Assembly (NCBI GenBank): GCA_900470775.1
Contig: UCBZ01000021.1
Coordinates: forward strand, 1 to 39,322
DNA: 39,322 nt
Direction of reading: 5' to 3'
Source of the DNA: Hyphomicrobiales bacterium
GTDB lineage: Bacteria > Pseudomonadota > Alphaproteobacteria > Rhizobiales > Beijerinckiaceae
Shown here: positions 25,492 through 35,369 of the stretch, one piece after another
Layout: each line of letters opens with the position of its first letter
How positions within the stretch are numbered: position 1 is the stretch's first letter
Made by a program: the position numbers and the translations under genes
The notes under the pieces: model-generated
Told to the model about the DNA's origin: nothing
The model's database searches: none
What the model saw: the letters and a program-made list of their open reading frames with translations, nothing else

Positions 25492-27387
25492 ATGTCCCTT
25501 GATCCCATCGAAACGCGTTACGACGTCATTGTCGTGGGCGGCGGCCATGCCGGCGTCGAGGCTGCCGCGGCTGCGGCACGCTATGGCGCGCGCACGGCGC
25601 TGGTGACGCATCGCATCGACACGATCGGCGTGATGTCGTGCAATCCCGCGATCGGCGGGCTCGGCAAGGGCCATCTCGTCCGCGAGATCGATGCGCTCGA
25701 CGGTCTGATGGCGCGGGCGGCCGATCGTGCCGGCATCCAGTTCAGGATGCTCAACCGGCGCAAGGGTCCGGCCGTGCGCGGCCCGAGGGCCCAGGCCGAT
25801 CGCAAGCTCTACCGACAGGCGATCCAGGACCTGCTCGCTGAGCAGGCCAATCTGTCGATCCTCGCGGGCGAGGTTTTTGATATCGACATCCGGGACGGCC
25901 GAGTCGCGGCGGTGCTGATGGCCGATGGACATCGATTCGCGGCCGGAACGGTCGTGCTGACGACAGGCACCTTTCTGCGCGGGCTGATCCATATCGGCGA
26001 AGCCAAGATCCCGGCGGGCCGGGTCGATGAGGCACCGTCGCTGGGACTCTCGATGACGCTGGAGCGTCATGGCTTTCCGTTGGGGCGACTCAAAACTGGC
26101 ACGCCGCCGCGCCTGGACGGCCGCACGATCAACTGGGCCGCGCTGGAGATGCAGGCCGGGGACGACCCGCCCGAGCCGTTCTCGATGCTCACGGAGGCGA
26201 TCACGACGCCGCAGATCTCGTGCGGGATTACGCGCACGACGCTGGCGACCCATGATCTGATCCGCGCCAACCTTCACCGGGCGCCGATGTTCTCCGGTCA
26301 GATCGAGGGGCGCGGCCCACGCTATTGCCCGTCGATCGAGGACAAGGTCGGGCGCTTCGGCGATCGTGACGGCCACCAGATCTTCCTCGAGCCCGAGGGG
26401 CTGGACGATCCGACCGTTTATCCGAACGGCATCTCGACCTCGCTGCCCGAAGACGTGCAGCTCGGTGTTCTCGCAACGATTCCGGGCCTGGAGCGCGCCG
26501 TCATGCTGCGGCCGGGCTATGCGATCGAGTATGATTTCGTCGATCCGCGCTCGCTGAGGAATACGCTGGAAACCCGGGCCGTCGCCGGGTTGTTCCTGGC
26601 CGGGCAGATCAACGGCACCACGGGTTATGAGGAAGCCGGCGCGCAGGGGCTGTTTGCGGGCTTGAATGCCGCGCGGCTCGCAGGCGGCGCCGAACCTGTC
26701 GTGTTCGAGCGAACCTCGTCCTATATCGGCGTGCTCGTCGACGACCTCGTGACACGCGGCGTTACGGAGCCGTATCGAATGTTCACGTCGCGGGCGGAGT
26801 TCCGCCTCTCCCTGCGGGTGGACAATGCCGACGAGCGGCTGACAGCGCTGGGATCGACCCTGGGAATTGTGGGGTCGCGGCGCCAGGCTGCCTATGCGAC
26901 ACGGAGCGCGGCGATCGAGAGCCTGCGGACAGGCCTGCAAAACCTCTGGCTCACGCCTCAGCAGGCCGAGGCCGTCGGGCTGCAGCTCAATCGCGATGGC
27001 GTGCGGCGCAGCGCCTACCAGATCCTGTCCTATCCCGATGTCGGCTTCGAGCGGCTGGCGGCGATCTGGCCTGAGCTTGCTGTCTATCCGCCGGGTATTG
27101 CGGCCCGCGTCACGGCGGATGCGGTCTATGCGGTCTATCTCGACCGGCAGGCGGCGGAGATCGCGGGCTATCGCCGCGACCAGGCATTGAAGGTGCCCGA
27201 GGATCTCGATCTCGACGGTATTTCCGGGTTGTCGAACGAGCTCAAGGCTAAGCTCGCCAGTGAACGGCCAGCCGATCTGGCGCAGGCGGGGCGGATCGAG
27301 GGCATGACACCGGCGGCGTTGACGCTACTTGCGGCCCATGCGCGGCGCGGCCGCCGGGTTCACCAGATTGCCGAGCCGGCGGTCTGA
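25492..27387 (+). CDS. mnmG: tRNA uridine-5-carboxymethylaminomethyl(34) synthesis enzyme MnmG (GidA)
   Basis: 631 residues. This FAD enzyme partners MnmE in wobble-uridine modification. The FAD-binding [19 protein letters not shown] is at about 10-28, followed by the [24 protein letters not shown] segment and the second signature with [29 protein letters not shown] (about 370-385) is the third signature, and the C-terminal helical domain that contacts MnmE and tRNA ([18 protein letters not shown] onward) is complete. The rsmG GTG start follows three bases after the stop, so the two are cotranscribed. Confidence 0.98.
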   Translation: MSLDPIETRYDVIVVGGGHAGVEAAAAAARYGARTALVTHRIDTIGVMSCNPAIGGLGKGHLVREIDALDGLMARAADRAGIQFRMLNRRKGPAVRGPRAQADRKLYRQAIQDLLAEQANLSILAGEVFDIDIRDGRVAAVLMADGHRFAAGTVVLTTGTFLRGLIHIGEAKIPAGRVDEAPSLGLSMTLERHGFPLGRLKTGTPPRLDGRTINWAALEMQAGDDPPEPFSMLTEAITTPQISCGITRTTLATHDLIRANLHRAPMFSGQIEGRGPRYCPSIEDKVGRFGDRDGHQIFLEPEGLDDPTVYPNGISTSLPEDVQLGVLATIPGLERAVMLRPGYAIEYDFVDPRSLRNTLETRAVAGLFLAGQINGTTGYEEAGAQGLFAGLNAARLAGGAEPVVFERTSSYIGVLVDDLVTRGVTEPYRMFTSRAEFRLSLRVDNADERLTALGSTLGIVGSRRQAAYATRSAAIESLRTGLQNLWLTPQQAEAVGLQLNRDGVRRSAYQILSYPDVGFERLAAIWPELAVYPPGIAARVTADAVYAVYLDRQAAEIAGYRRDQALKVPEDLDLDGISGLSNELKAKLASERPADLAQAGRIEGMTPAALTLLAAHARRGRRVHQIAEPAV

Positions 27388-27390
27388 TTC

Positions 27391-28038
27391 GTGGTTGTTG
27401 ATAATTCCGATCGCGCCCGCGCTTTGCGCTTGACGCCTGTTTCACGTGAAACAGAGGAGCGTCTGGCGCTGCTCGTTGCCGAACTCGCACGCTGGCAGGC
27501 AGCGAAAAATCTCGTCTCCTCGGCGACGCTCGCGGAGGTCTGGACGCGCCATATCGCGGATTCGCTCCAATTGTTCGGATTGGCGCCCGAAGCCTTGCGA
27601 TGGCTCGATCTCGGCTCTGGCGGCGGATTTCCCGGCCTGGTGATCGGTATCTGCCTGGCGGAGCGATCAGGCGGGCATATTCACCTGGTCGAGAGCAACA
27701 GCCGAAAATGTGCTTTTCTCCGGCATGCGGCGCGCCTGACCGGTGCCCCGGTGACCGTTCATGCTGCGCGCATCGACGATGTGATCGATGATTTTACCGG
27801 CAAGATCGATGTCGTCACCGCCCGTGCGCTGGCGCCGCTGCCGCAGCTTCTCGACTGGTGCAAAGACCTGTTGAGAACCGGGACGCTGGGACTCTTTCCC
27901 AAGGGACAACATCTAGATGCGGAATTGACGGACTCGTCCAGATATTGGAAGATTCAGGCATCAACGGTTTCCTCCGTCACGGATGGCGCCGCCCGGATCC
28001 TGATGGTCCGCGCGGCCGAGAAACGGGCCGATCAATGA
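27391..28038 (+). CDS. rsmG: 16S rRNA (guanine(527)-N7)-methyltransferase RsmG (GidB)
   Basis: 215 residues from a GTG start three bases after mnmG. It methylates G527 of 16S rRNA using S-adenosylmethionine; loss is linked to low-level streptomycin resistance in other bacteria. WLDLGSGGGFPGLVIGI (about 70-86) is the SAM-binding motif, HLVESNSRKCAFLRH motif II, and VVTARALAPLPQLLDW the later motif. The codons for VSRET near the N-terminus are a perfect parS sequence (27438-27453), as in some other bacteria where rsmG carries a ParB site. The stop overlaps the parA start (ATGA). Confidence 0.96.
   Translation: MVVDNSDRARALRLTPVSRETEERLALLVAELARWQAAKNLVSSATLAEVWTRHIADSLQLFGLAPEALRWLDLGSGGGFPGLVIGICLAERSGGHIHLVESNSRKCAFLRHAARLTGAPVTVHAARIDDVIDDFTGKIDVVTARALAPLPQLLDWCKDLLRTGTLGLFPKGQHLDAELTDSSRYWKIQASTVSSVTDGAARILMVRAAEKRADQ
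27438..27453. other. parS: parS site 3 (perfect consensus, inside rsmG)
   Basis: TGTTTCACGTGAAACA is an exact, fully palindromic match to the parS consensus. It lies within the rsmG coding region, about 0.6 kb before parA and 6.5 kb right of the putative origin. A 16-bp perfect match by chance in 39 kb is very unlikely. Confidence 0.93.
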
Positions 28039-28865
28039 CCGATCTCACACCTATTGTCCTGCCGCGCCGCCCGCGCGTGCTGGCACTCGCGAATCAGAAG
28101 GGTGGCGTCGGCAAGACGACGACCGCGATCAACCTCGGGACGGCGCTGGCGGCGATCGGCGAAAAGGTGCTGATCATCGACCTCGACCCGCAGGGCAACG
28201 CCTCGACGGGGCTCGGCGTCGATCGCAGGAGCCGCAAATCCTCGACCTATGACGTGCTCTGCGGCGATGTTGGCCTCGGCCAGGCGATGCAGGAGACCGC
28301 GGTCCCCGGACTTTTCCTGGCGCCGTCGACGCTCGACCTTCTTGGGGTCGAGTTGGAGATCGCGTCTTCGAAGGATCGGGCCCATCGCCTGAAGAACGCC
28401 ATCGACGAGCTGGTCTATGACCAGCGCTGCTCCGATTTGACCTATGTCCTGATCGACTGCCCGCCATCGTTGAGCCTGATCACGATCAACGCGATGACGG
28501 CGTCCGATGCGGTTCTGGTGCCGTTGCAATGCGAGTTCTTCGCGCTCGAAGGCCTGAGCCAGCTGCTCAAGACGGTCGAGCAGGTACGCGCCGGCCTCAA
28601 TCCGCGCCTGATCATCCAGGGCGTCGTGCTGACCATGTACGACCCGCGCAACAATCTGTCGGGCCAGGTTATGGCCGATGTGCGCGAGTTCCTCGGCGAC
28701 AAGGTCTATGACACGGTGATTCCGCGCAATGTCCGCATCTCCGAGGCGCCTTCCTACGGCAAGCCGGCGCTGCTCTATGATCTGCGCTGTTCGGGTTCGC
28801 AGGCCTATCTGAAGCTGGCGTCCGAGGTGATCCGGCGCGAGCGTGCCTTGCGCGCCGCCGCCTGA
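28035..28865 (+). CDS. parA: Chromosome partitioning ATPase ParA (Soj family)
   Basis: 276 residues. ParA-ATP binds DNA non-specifically and moves ParB-parS complexes, segregating the origin. The deviant Walker A KGGVGKTT (residues 22-29) with the signature lysine Lys22, the A' motif LIIDLDPQGNASTGLG (about 42-57) and the B motif YVLIDCPPSLSL (about 137-148) are all intact. The start at 28035 overlaps the rsmG stop by four bases; a longer open frame upstream lies inside rsmG and is not real. parB follows after 28 bp. Confidence 0.98.
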   Translation: MTDLTPIVLPRRPRVLALANQKGGVGKTTTAINLGTALAAIGEKVLIIDLDPQGNASTGLGVDRRSRKSSTYDVLCGDVGLGQAMQETAVPGLFLAPSTLDLLGVELEIASSKDRAHRLKNAIDELVYDQRCSDLTYVLIDCPPSLSLITINAMTASDAVLVPLQCEFFALEGLSQLLKTVEQVRAGLNPRLIIQGVVLTMYDPRNNLSGQVMADVREFLGDKVYDTVIPRNVRISEAPSYGKPALLYDLRCSGSQAYLKLASEVIRRERALRAAA

Positions 28866-28893
28866 GCCCATTTTTGCGTAGAGGTTGACGAGG

Positions 28894-29778
28894 ATGGCAA
28901 TGGCCGAAGAACAGGGGCGTTCACGCCTGGGCCGGGGTCTGGCAGCGCTGATCGGCGATGTCGGCGATGAAATCGGTGCATTGGAGCGGGCTCGCGGCCA
29001 GCGCCGCGTGCCGGTGGAGTTCCTGCGGCCGAGCGCGCGCAATCCGCGGCGCAATTTTGTCGAGGTCGATCTCGAGGAGCTAACGGCGTCGGTGCGGGAG
29101 CGCGGCATTCTCCAGCCGATCATCGTGCGGGCGATCTCCGGCATGCTCGATGCCTATGAGATCATAGCCGGCGAGCGGCGCTGGCGGGCGGCGCAACGCG
29201 CCGGCCTGCATGACGTGCCGGTGATCCTGGTCGAGGCCGATGATCGCGAAGCCCTCGAGATCGCGATCGTCGAGAACGTCCAGCGGACGGATCTGAATGC
29301 GATTGAGGAGGCCGCCGGCTATGAGCGGCTGATCGCCGAGTTCAACTACACGCAGAACGACCTCGCACGCGTGATCGGCAAGAGCCGCAGCCATGTCGCC
29401 AACACGCTGCGCCTGTCGAAGCTGCCCGAATCGGTTCGACAGATGGTCAGTGATGGGACGGTCTCGGCTGGCCATGCCCGCTCCCTGCTGTCCGTTTCGG
29501 ACCCGGAACTGATGGCGCGGAAGATCATCGACGAAGGCCTCAGCGTCCGCGATATCGAGCGGATCGTGCAGGATGAATCGCGCGGCGAGACCAAAAGCAT
29601 CTCGACCAAGCCGAAGATCGATAAAGATCCGGATACCCGCGCTGTCGAGAAGGCGCTGGAGGAGGCTCTCGGCCTCTCCGTTTCCATCGCGCATCGTGCC
29701 AATGGCGGCGGCGAGATGAAGATCAGCTATAAGACGCTCGAACAGCTCGACGCGTTGTGCCGGCGGCTGAAGGACTGA
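28894..29778 (+). CDS. parB: Chromosome partitioning protein ParB (CTPase)
   Basis: 294 residues from the ATG at 28894 (28900 is also possible; AGAGG lies at 28880-28884). The N-terminal RSRLGRGLAALIGD is the ParA-stimulating peptide. Residues about 35-130 form the ParB/Srx CTP-binding domain, with PSARNPRRNF, the C motif AGERRWRAAQRAG and ENVQRTDLN. The helix-turn-helix that reads parS covers about 145-235 (VIGKSRSHVANTLRLSKLPE), and the C-terminal dimerisation domain ends in LDALCRRLKD. Three parS-like sites lie in the window. Convergent with holA, 7 bp away. Confidence 0.98.
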   Translation: MAMAEEQGRSRLGRGLAALIGDVGDEIGALERARGQRRVPVEFLRPSARNPRRNFVEVDLEELTASVRERGILQPIIVRAISGMLDAYEIIAGERRWRAAQRAGLHDVPVILVEADDREALEIAIVENVQRTDLNAIEEAAGYERLIAEFNYTQNDLARVIGKSRSHVANTLRLSKLPESVRQMVSDGTVSAGHARSLLSVSDPELMARKIIDEGLSVRDIERIVQDESRGETKSISTKPKIDKDPDTRAVEKALEEALGLSVSIAHRANGGGEMKISYKTLEQLDALCRRLKD

Positions 29779-29785
29779 TTCGGCT

Positions 29786-30817
29786 CTATTCGCCGCGCCC
29801 GGCTGGTCTTCCCAGCCTCGCCAGCGTCCAGAGCGCGCGTGTCGCGCCGGCCTTGCCGATGTCGCCGTCGCGGCGCGCGGCCAGCGTGGCGGTGCCGAGC
29901 AGGGTGACCGCCTCCATCAGCTTGGCGGTCGTCCAGTTCGTCAGGGCGACCTCGGTCGCAGCAATGCGCGGATAGGGCAGGCGCATCGCCGCCACCATGT
30001 CGCGTGCGCTGCGTCCTGCATCCATACCCTGGCGAGCCTTCAGCAGTGTCAGGGTGTGGCGCAGCACGGTGCCGAGCATCACGCCGGGGTCGAGCCCCTC
30101 GCCGGCGAGCTTGGCCTGGGCGAGGTCGAGAGCGGGCAATTTGCCGGAGAAGACCGCATCGACGAGCATGGCCTGTTCACGCTGGGCCGTGTCGCCGACG
30201 ACAGCCTCGATATGCGCCTCGCTGACGGTTGTTTCGGACCCGACATAGAGCAGCAGCTTTTCGATCTCGCGGCGCGAGGTCTGGCGATCACCACCCAGCA
30301 GCCCGGCGAGATGGTCCCGGCTTGCGCGATCGATGGCCTTGCCGGCCGCGCGGACCGTTTCGTCAATGATTCCAACGAGATCGCGGGCCGCGTCGCCATA
30401 GCAGGGCACGGCAAGCGCCGTCCGCGCGCGCTCGCAGGCGGTTCGCAGCGGGTTGTTGCGCTGGAGATCGCCGGCCTCGACGATGACGATGGCGTCCTTC
30501 GAGGGCGTCGTCAGCAGGGGTTCGACGGCGGCCAGCAATGGTTTCGACGTTGGTGAGACCCGAATGGCCCGCCGGCCGCCGAAGAGCCCGATCGTGTTGG
30601 CCTCGTCGACGAGCTTGAGCGGGTCCGAGGCAATGTCGTCACCGCTCATGCGGACGAGCTGGAAGGCGTCGCCGGCGTCATCGACATGGGCGCGGGCGAG
30701 CGCGGAGGCGCGTTCCGAGACGAGGCCGGCATCGGGTCCGTAGATCAGGACAAGGCGGCAGGCGGGGTCGAGCCTCGCCAGCGCCCGGTCGGCCTCATGC
30801 GCCTTGATGGCGACCAT
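29786..30817 (-). CDS. holA: DNA polymerase III subunit delta
   Basis: 343 residues. Delta opens the beta sliding clamp as part of the clamp loader. The N-terminal AAA-like fold starts with LVLIYGPDAGLVSERASAL (about 21-41), then the LFGGRRAIRV segment (about 74-83) that precedes the beta-interacting element, and IVIVEAGDLQRNNPLRTACER; the degenerate P-loop is expected because delta does not hydrolyse ATP. The C-terminal collar domain (about 215-335) is complete. Last gene of the leuS-lptE-holA run, a common alphaproteobacterial order; 18 bp after lptE. Confidence 0.95.
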   Translation of the reverse strand: MVAIKAHEADRALARLDPACRLVLIYGPDAGLVSERASALARAHVDDAGDAFQLVRMSGDDIASDPLKLVDEANTIGLFGGRRAIRVSPTSKPLLAAVEPLLTTPSKDAIVIVEAGDLQRNNPLRTACERARTALAVPCYGDAARDLVGIIDETVRAAGKAIDRASRDHLAGLLGGDRQTSRREIEKLLLYVGSETTVSEAHIEAVVGDTAQREQAMLVDAVFSGKLPALDLAQAKLAGEGLDPGVMLGTVLRHTLTLLKARQGMDAGRSARDMVAAMRLPYPRIAATEVALTNWTTAKLMEAVTLLGTATLAARRDGDIGKAGATRALWTLARLGRPAGRGE

Positions 30818-30835
30818 GGTCGCGTTCCAGCCTGC

Positions 30836-31387
30836 TCAGCCGGCGACGAGGTCGGCGGCCATCTGCCCGCGAATCAGGGTCGCGAGGTTCTTCGCGGCGC
30901 GAATCTGTGCGTCGCGGGCGGCGCGGACCGTGGCGAAGCGCTGCGACGAGCGCTCATAGGGCGCGCGGACGATATTGGTCCCGAAGGACACGACCTTGCC
31001 GGAGCCGATTTCCGTCACCGTCCAGGTCGCCGTGGCGACGAGGATCGCCGAATCGGCGCGGCCATTCGCATAATCCACGGTGACGACCTCGAGCGCTTCG
31101 GCGATCTTGGCGTCGAGCTTTAGCCGCTTGGTGCGATCGGGCTCGCCGCCGCCGTCGAGCTCGAAGACCAGTTCGTTGCGCAGGTAGTGGCCGATCAGCC
31201 CCTTGATCTCGGGGATCTCGACCTCTTTCATCGCGCTCCTGACACTGCCGCCGGTCACGCTGGCGGTGTTCTCGGCATAAAGCGGCTGCAGGCATCCGCC
31301 TGCCAGCGCGGCCATGCCCATGACAGCGGCCAGCATCGCGCGGCGGCTTTGATGGGCGTCGCGGTTTCCGGCTTCAGACGACGACAT
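30836..31387 (-). CDS. lptE: LPS assembly lipoprotein LptE
   Basis: 183 residues. LptE plugs the LptD barrel in the outer membrane and helps insert lipopolysaccharide. The N-terminus has a hydrophobic segment ending in the lipobox LAGGC (Cys32), followed by LQPLYA, a hallmark of alphaproteobacterial LptE, and a beta-rich body with [19 protein letters not shown]. The first 17 residues overlap the end of leuS by 14 bases; the Met at 31336 would also give a good signal peptide. It lies between leuS and holA, the usual context, which supports the call as the family diverges rapidly. Confidence 0.9.
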   Translation of the reverse strand: MSSSEAGNRDAHQSRRAMLAAVMGMAALAGGCLQPLYAENTASVTGGSVRSAMKEVEIPEIKGLIGHYLRNELVFELDGGGEPDRTKRLKLDAKIAEALEVVTVDYANGRADSAILVATATWTVTEIGSGKVVSFGTNIVRAPYERSSQRFATVRAARDAQIRAAKNLATLIRGQMAADLVAG

Positions 31388-33998
31388 TCACGATTCTCCC
31401 GGGCACGACGATGATCTTGCGGATCTCGCGGCCGTCAAGCGCCTTGGTGACGATCTCCGACGCTCTCACAAGCGCCTCGACCGCCACCGTATCCGCATCC
31501 GCGGGCACGGTCACCTCCGCGCGCTTCTTGCCGTTGACCTGGACGGGCAGCGTCACGCTGTCGTCCTTGAGCAGGCCTGCTTCCGCGTCGGGCCAGTTGG
31601 CTTCACCCACCAGGCCCTGCTGGCCGAGCGCCTGCCAGCATTCCTCGGCCAGATGCGGCATCATCGGCGCCACGAGCTGCGTCGCGATCACGCCGGCTTC
31701 ATGCAGGGCGAAGGCGACGTCAGGGGCCAGCGCCGCGTCCTCGGCAGCGGCGTCCAGCGCCTTTCCGATGGCGTTGGTCAGGGTGTAGACATGGGCGATG
31801 CAGCGGTTGAATCCGAGGCGCTCGATATCGTTGCCGACCGCATCCAGCGCGCGATGGCTGGCCTTGCGCAGTGTTTCCGCCGCCTCACCGAAGCTCGCAG
31901 GGCGGGGCGCCGTGTTGCCGGTGCGCTCGGCGATCTCGCCCAACAGCCGCCAGAGACGCTGGACGAAGCGCGCTGCGCCCTGAACGCCCTCATCGGTCCA
32001 GATCACGTCGCGATCAGGCGGCGAATCGGAGAGCATGAACCAGCGCGCGGTGTCGGCGCCGTAGGAGGCAATGATGTCGTCGGGATCGACGACGTTCTTC
32101 TTCGACTTCGACATCTTCTCGATCGCGCCGATCTCGATCGGTGCGCCGGTGTCGACCTGGAAGCCCCGGCGATCGGCCCCGGCGCCCTCGATACGGACGT
32201 CGCCGGGCTCGACCCAGTTGCCATCGGCGTCGCGGTAGGTCTCGTGGACGACCATGCCTTGCGTGAACATGCCCGCAAAAGGCTCGTCCAGCCCGGCATG
32301 GCCGGTCGCCTTCATGGCGCGGGTGAAGAAGCGCGAATAGAGCAGGTGCAGGATCGCGTGCTCGACGCCGCCGATATACTGGTCGACGGGCAGGAAGCGG
32401 TCGACGACCTTCGGGTCGGTCGGGCTTTCCGTCCGCCACGGATCGGTGAAGCGAGCGAAATACCAGGACGAGTCGACGAAGGTGTCCATGGTGTCGGTCT
32501 CGCGCCGGGCTGGCCCCCCGCATTGCGGACAAGCGACGTGCTTCCAGCTCGGGTGATGGTCGAGCGGGTTACCGGGCTTGTCGAAGGAGACGTCGTCGGG
32601 CAGCTCTACGGGCAGATCAGCGTCGGGAACCGGCACCGTGCCGCAATCAGCGCAGTGGATCACCGGGATCGGGCAGCCCCAGTAGCGCTGGCGGGAGACG
32701 CCCCAGTCGCGCAAACGGAAATTGACCTTGCGGGCGCCGACCGGGCGGTCGCCGCGGGTTTCGCCTTCCAGCCGGCGGGCGACATCTTCTTTCGCCTCCG
32801 GAATGGTCATACCGTCGAGGAAGCGCGAATTGATCATGCGGCCGTCGTCGACATAGGCGGTGTCGGTGACGACGAAGCTCTGGGGATCGACGCCTTCGGG
32901 GGCGACGACCGGGGTATTGCCCAGGCCATACTTGTTGACGAAGTCGAGGTCGCGCTGGTCATGCGCCGGGCAGCCGAAGATCGCGCCGGTGCCGTATTCC
33001 ATCAGGATGAAATTGGCGACGTAGACCGGCAAAGTCCATGTGGGATCAAAGGGATGCGCAACACGCAAGCCCGTATCGAAGCCGAGCTTCTCGGCCTTGT
33101 CGATGTTCTCCTGGGCCGTGCCCGTGCGCTTGCACTCCTCGATGAAGGCCTGCAGGGCAGGGCTCTGAGCGGCAACCATCTTCGCAATCGGATGATCGGG
33201 TGCGATGCCGAGAAACTTCGCGCCGAACAGCGTGTCGGGCCGCGTCGTGTAGACCTCGATCTCGTCTGCCTCAACCGCTTTCGATTCGAGAGCGAAACGA
33301 ATCAGCAGCCCTTCCGAGCGGCCGATCCAGTTCTTCTGCATCAGGCGGACCTTGTCGGGCCAGCGGGTCAGGCCCTCCAGCGCGTCATGCAGCTCCTGGC
33401 CATAGGCCGTGATCTTGAAGAACCACTGCGTCAGTTCGCGGATCTCGACCGGGGCGCCGGAACGCCAGCCCTTGCCGTCGATGACCTGCTCGTTGGCGAG
33501 CACGGTCTCATCGACGGGGTCCCAGTTGACCTTGGCGGTCTTGCGGTCGACCAGCCCGGCCTTGAGGAAGTCGAGGAACATCTTCTGCTGGTGGCGATAA
33601 TAGGAGGGGTCGCAGGTCGCGAGCTCCCGGCTCCAGTCGAGCGACAGGCCCATGGACTGCAACTGCGTCCGCATCGACGCGATATTGGCGTAGGTCCATT
33701 CGCGCGGATGGACGTTCTTGGCTTTCGCCGCATTCTCCGCGGGCAGGCCGAACGCGTCCCAGCCCATCGGGTGCAGCACGGCGAAGCCCTTGGCCCGCTT
33801 GTAGCGTGCGACCACGTCGCCCATGGCATAGTTGCGGACATGGCCCATATGGATGCGCCCCGAGGGGTAGGGGAACATCTCGAGGACGTAGTAGCTCGGG
33901 CGCGGGTCGTCGTTGCGCGTCTCGAAGAGCTTGCGCTCCTCCCAGACGGCACGCCATTTCGGCTCGGATTCCTTGGGATTGTAGCGTTCGACGGCCAT
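31374..33998 (-). CDS. leuS: Leucyl-tRNA synthetase
   Basis: 874 residues, the normal length of bacterial LeuRS. The class I HIGH motif is present as [15 protein letters not shown] (about 43-57), the CP1 editing domain (about 225-420) carries the usual T-rich and GCPAHDQRD motifs that hydrolyse mischarged tRNA, a zinc-ribbon-like CPQCGG segment and GSSW-type DSSWYFARF follow, and KMSKS is at about 627. The C-terminal anticodon-binding and LeuRS-specific domains are complete, ending [10 protein letters not shown]. Divergent from the yggS gene across 94 bp; lptE overlaps its 3' end by 14 bases. Confidence 0.98.
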   Translation of the reverse strand: MAVERYNPKESEPKWRAVWEERKLFETRNDDPRPSYYVLEMFPYPSGRIHMGHVRNYAMGDVVARYKRAKGFAVLHPMGWDAFGLPAENAAKAKNVHPREWTYANIASMRTQLQSMGLSLDWSRELATCDPSYYRHQQKMFLDFLKAGLVDRKTAKVNWDPVDETVLANEQVIDGKGWRSGAPVEIRELTQWFFKITAYGQELHDALEGLTRWPDKVRLMQKNWIGRSEGLLIRFALESKAVEADEIEVYTTRPDTLFGAKFLGIAPDHPIAKMVAAQSPALQAFIEECKRTGTAQENIDKAEKLGFDTGLRVAHPFDPTWTLPVYVANFILMEYGTGAIFGCPAHDQRDLDFVNKYGLGNTPVVAPEGVDPQSFVVTDTAYVDDGRMINSRFLDGMTIPEAKEDVARRLEGETRGDRPVGARKVNFRLRDWGVSRQRYWGCPIPVIHCADCGTVPVPDADLPVELPDDVSFDKPGNPLDHHPSWKHVACPQCGGPARRETDTMDTFVDSSWYFARFTDPWRTESPTDPKVVDRFLPVDQYIGGVEHAILHLLYSRFFTRAMKATGHAGLDEPFAGMFTQGMVVHETYRDADGNWVEPGDVRIEGAGADRRGFQVDTGAPIEIGAIEKMSKSKKNVVDPDDIIASYGADTARWFMLSDSPPDRDVIWTDEGVQGAARFVQRLWRLLGEIAERTGNTAPRPASFGEAAETLRKASHRALDAVGNDIERLGFNRCIAHVYTLTNAIGKALDAAAEDAALAPDVAFALHEAGVIATQLVAPMMPHLAEECWQALGQQGLVGEANWPDAEAGLLKDDSVTLPVQVNGKKRAEVTVPADADTVAVEALVRASEIVTKALDGREIRKIIVVPGRIVNVVV

Positions 33999-34092
33999 GG
34001 TAGCGGGCTATTCTTGCATGATCGGATGTGGCCGGACTAGGACACCATTGAGGCCACGCGGTCAACGCCGCGCCAGGCATGAGGGATGCGAG

Positions 34093-34758
34093 ATGAGCGA
34101 TACGGTTATGCGATTGGCCGAGACGAAAGCCGCGATCGCCCGGGCGGCGCGCGATTTCGAGCGCGAGCCCGATTCGGTGACGCTGATCGCGGTCTCCAAG
34201 ACGATGCCAGAGGAAGCGATCCTGCCAGCGCTCGAAGCCGGACAGCGCGTCTTCGGCGAAAACTACGTCCAGGAGGCCAAGGCCAAGTGGCCGGGGTTGA
34301 AACAGCGCTTTCCTAATGCCCAAGTTCATATGATCGGGCCGCTCCAGTCCAACAAGGCGAAGGAGGCGGTCGAGCTGTTCGACGCGATCCACTCGCTCGA
34401 CCGCGAGAGCCTTGCCAAGGAATTGGCGCGCGAGATCGGCCGCAGCGGCAAGGCGCCGACCCTGTTCGTGCAGGTCAACACCGGCGACGAGCCGCAGAAG
34501 GGCGGCGTCAGCCCGAGGGAGATCGACGCCTTTCTCGATCTCTGCCGGGTGCATCACGGCCTGGTGATCGAGGGGCTGATGTGCATTCCGCCGGCCGAGG
34601 ATCCGCCGTCGCCGCATTTCGCGCTGCTGGCGAAGATCGCGGCGAAACATGGCCTGCGCGGCCTGTCGATGGGCATGAGCGCCGATTACGAGGCTGCGAT
34701 CCAGCTCGGCGCGACACATGTGCGGGTCGGCAGCGCGATCTTCGGGGCGCGCGGTTAG
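34093..34758 (+). CDS. YggS family pyridoxal phosphate homeostasis protein
   Basis: 221 residues. The family (PLPBP/YggS) binds PLP without known catalysis and keeps vitamin B6 and amino acid pools balanced. Lys36 in LIAVSKTMP is the PLP-binding lysine; GENYVQEAKAKW, HMIGPLQSNKAK, HSLDRESLA and the C-terminal SMGMSADYEAAIQLGATHVRVGSAIFG are the canonical motifs. GAGGGA at 34081-34086 supports the start at 34093; the frame is open upstream but only over the leuS promoter region. Divergent from leuS and followed by a block of three hairpins. Confidence 0.95.
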   Translation: MSDTVMRLAETKAAIARAARDFEREPDSVTLIAVSKTMPEEAILPALEAGQRVFGENYVQEAKAKWPGLKQRFPNAQVHMIGPLQSNKAKEAVELFDAIHSLDRESLAKELAREIGRSGKAPTLFVQVNTGDEPQKGGVSPREIDAFLDLCRVHHGLVIEGLMCIPPAEDPPSPHFALLAKIAAKHGLRGLSMGMSADYEAAIQLGATHVRVGSAIFGARG

Positions 34759-34766
34759 CTCACGTC

Positions 34767-34861
34767 ATGGTCGGGCATGACCCGACCATCTCCTGCCGGA
34801 GAACGCTCAGCGACTCCTTTCGGCAGGAGAGTCTCGGGTCTTCGCTTCGCTGCGCCCGAGA
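34767..34861. repeat. Three tandem hairpins (REP-like element) after yggS
   Basis: Three perfect inverted repeats follow one another: ATGGTCGGG/CCCGACCAT (34767-34775 and 34781-34789), TCTCCTGCCG/CGGCAGGAGA (34789-34798 and 34821-34830) and TCTCGGG/CCCGAGA (34832-34838 and 34855-34861). They fill the gap between yggS and the convergent VOC gene. Similar modules are dispersed in related genomes as I remember them; here only one copy is visible. They may also end transcription from both sides. Confidence 0.7.
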
Positions 34862-34869
34862 ATGACGAG

Positions 34870-35253
34870 CTACCGCTTCAAGGGTTGGCCTACGTCGATG
34901 CGATTGCCGTCCGGATCCTCGAAGACGAAGGCTCGCAGGCCGTAATCCTTGTCGCGCAGGCCCTTGAGGATGCGCAGCTCACGCGCCCGGATGATCGCGT
35001 GCACGGCGTCGATGTCCTCCACCATCATGTGGGCGATGGTGAAGGCGGCGGGCTTGTGATCAGGCTGGAGCGTCAGATGCAGTTCGGCATCGTCGCGCTT
35101 CAGGATCATGAAGCCGACGGGCGAGCCGTTCTGGAAGGTTTTGGTGAAGCCGAGCGCGTCCGCATAGAAGTCATGGGCGCGGGCCATGTCCGCGACCGGG
35201 AGCATGGCGGCGATCCGCCCGAAGCGGATGCCGTTGGAAGCCGAATCAGTCAT
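34870..35253 (-). CDS. VOC family protein (glyoxalase/bleomycin-resistance fold)
   Basis: 127 residues. Two paired beta-alpha-beta-beta-beta modules are visible: IRFGRIAAMLPVADMARAHDFYADALGF (about 9-36) with the FYxxxLGF signature, and FTIAHMMVEDIDAVHAIIRA leading to DKDYGLRAFVFEDPDGNRIDVGQ (about 100-122), the classic C-terminal motif. The arrangement resembles bleomycin-resistance-like binding proteins more than glyoxalase I, as metal-ligand positions are not clearly conserved. The start at 35253 is chosen over one four codons upstream by alignment with the family. Substrate unknown. Confidence 0.88.
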   Translation of the reverse strand: MTDSASNGIRFGRIAAMLPVADMARAHDFYADALGFTKTFQNGSPVGFMILKRDDAELHLTLQPDHKPAAFTIAHMMVEDIDAVHAIIRARELRILKGLRDKDYGLRAFVFEDPDGNRIDVGQPLKR

Positions 35254-35369
35254 CGCAAGTCCCAAGCTGGGACGGCCGCGACGGCGCAGGACGGTGGCTG
35301 CGAGGCCGGCGGGCCGGTCCGGAGGGATGATCGAGACGGTGCTCGGCGCCTAGTCTAGCCGGGGTTCGT

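Noticed and set aside
31653..34040. 795-codon open frame opposite leuS
   Set aside because: Antisense shadow of a complete leuS; composition biased and no domain visible.
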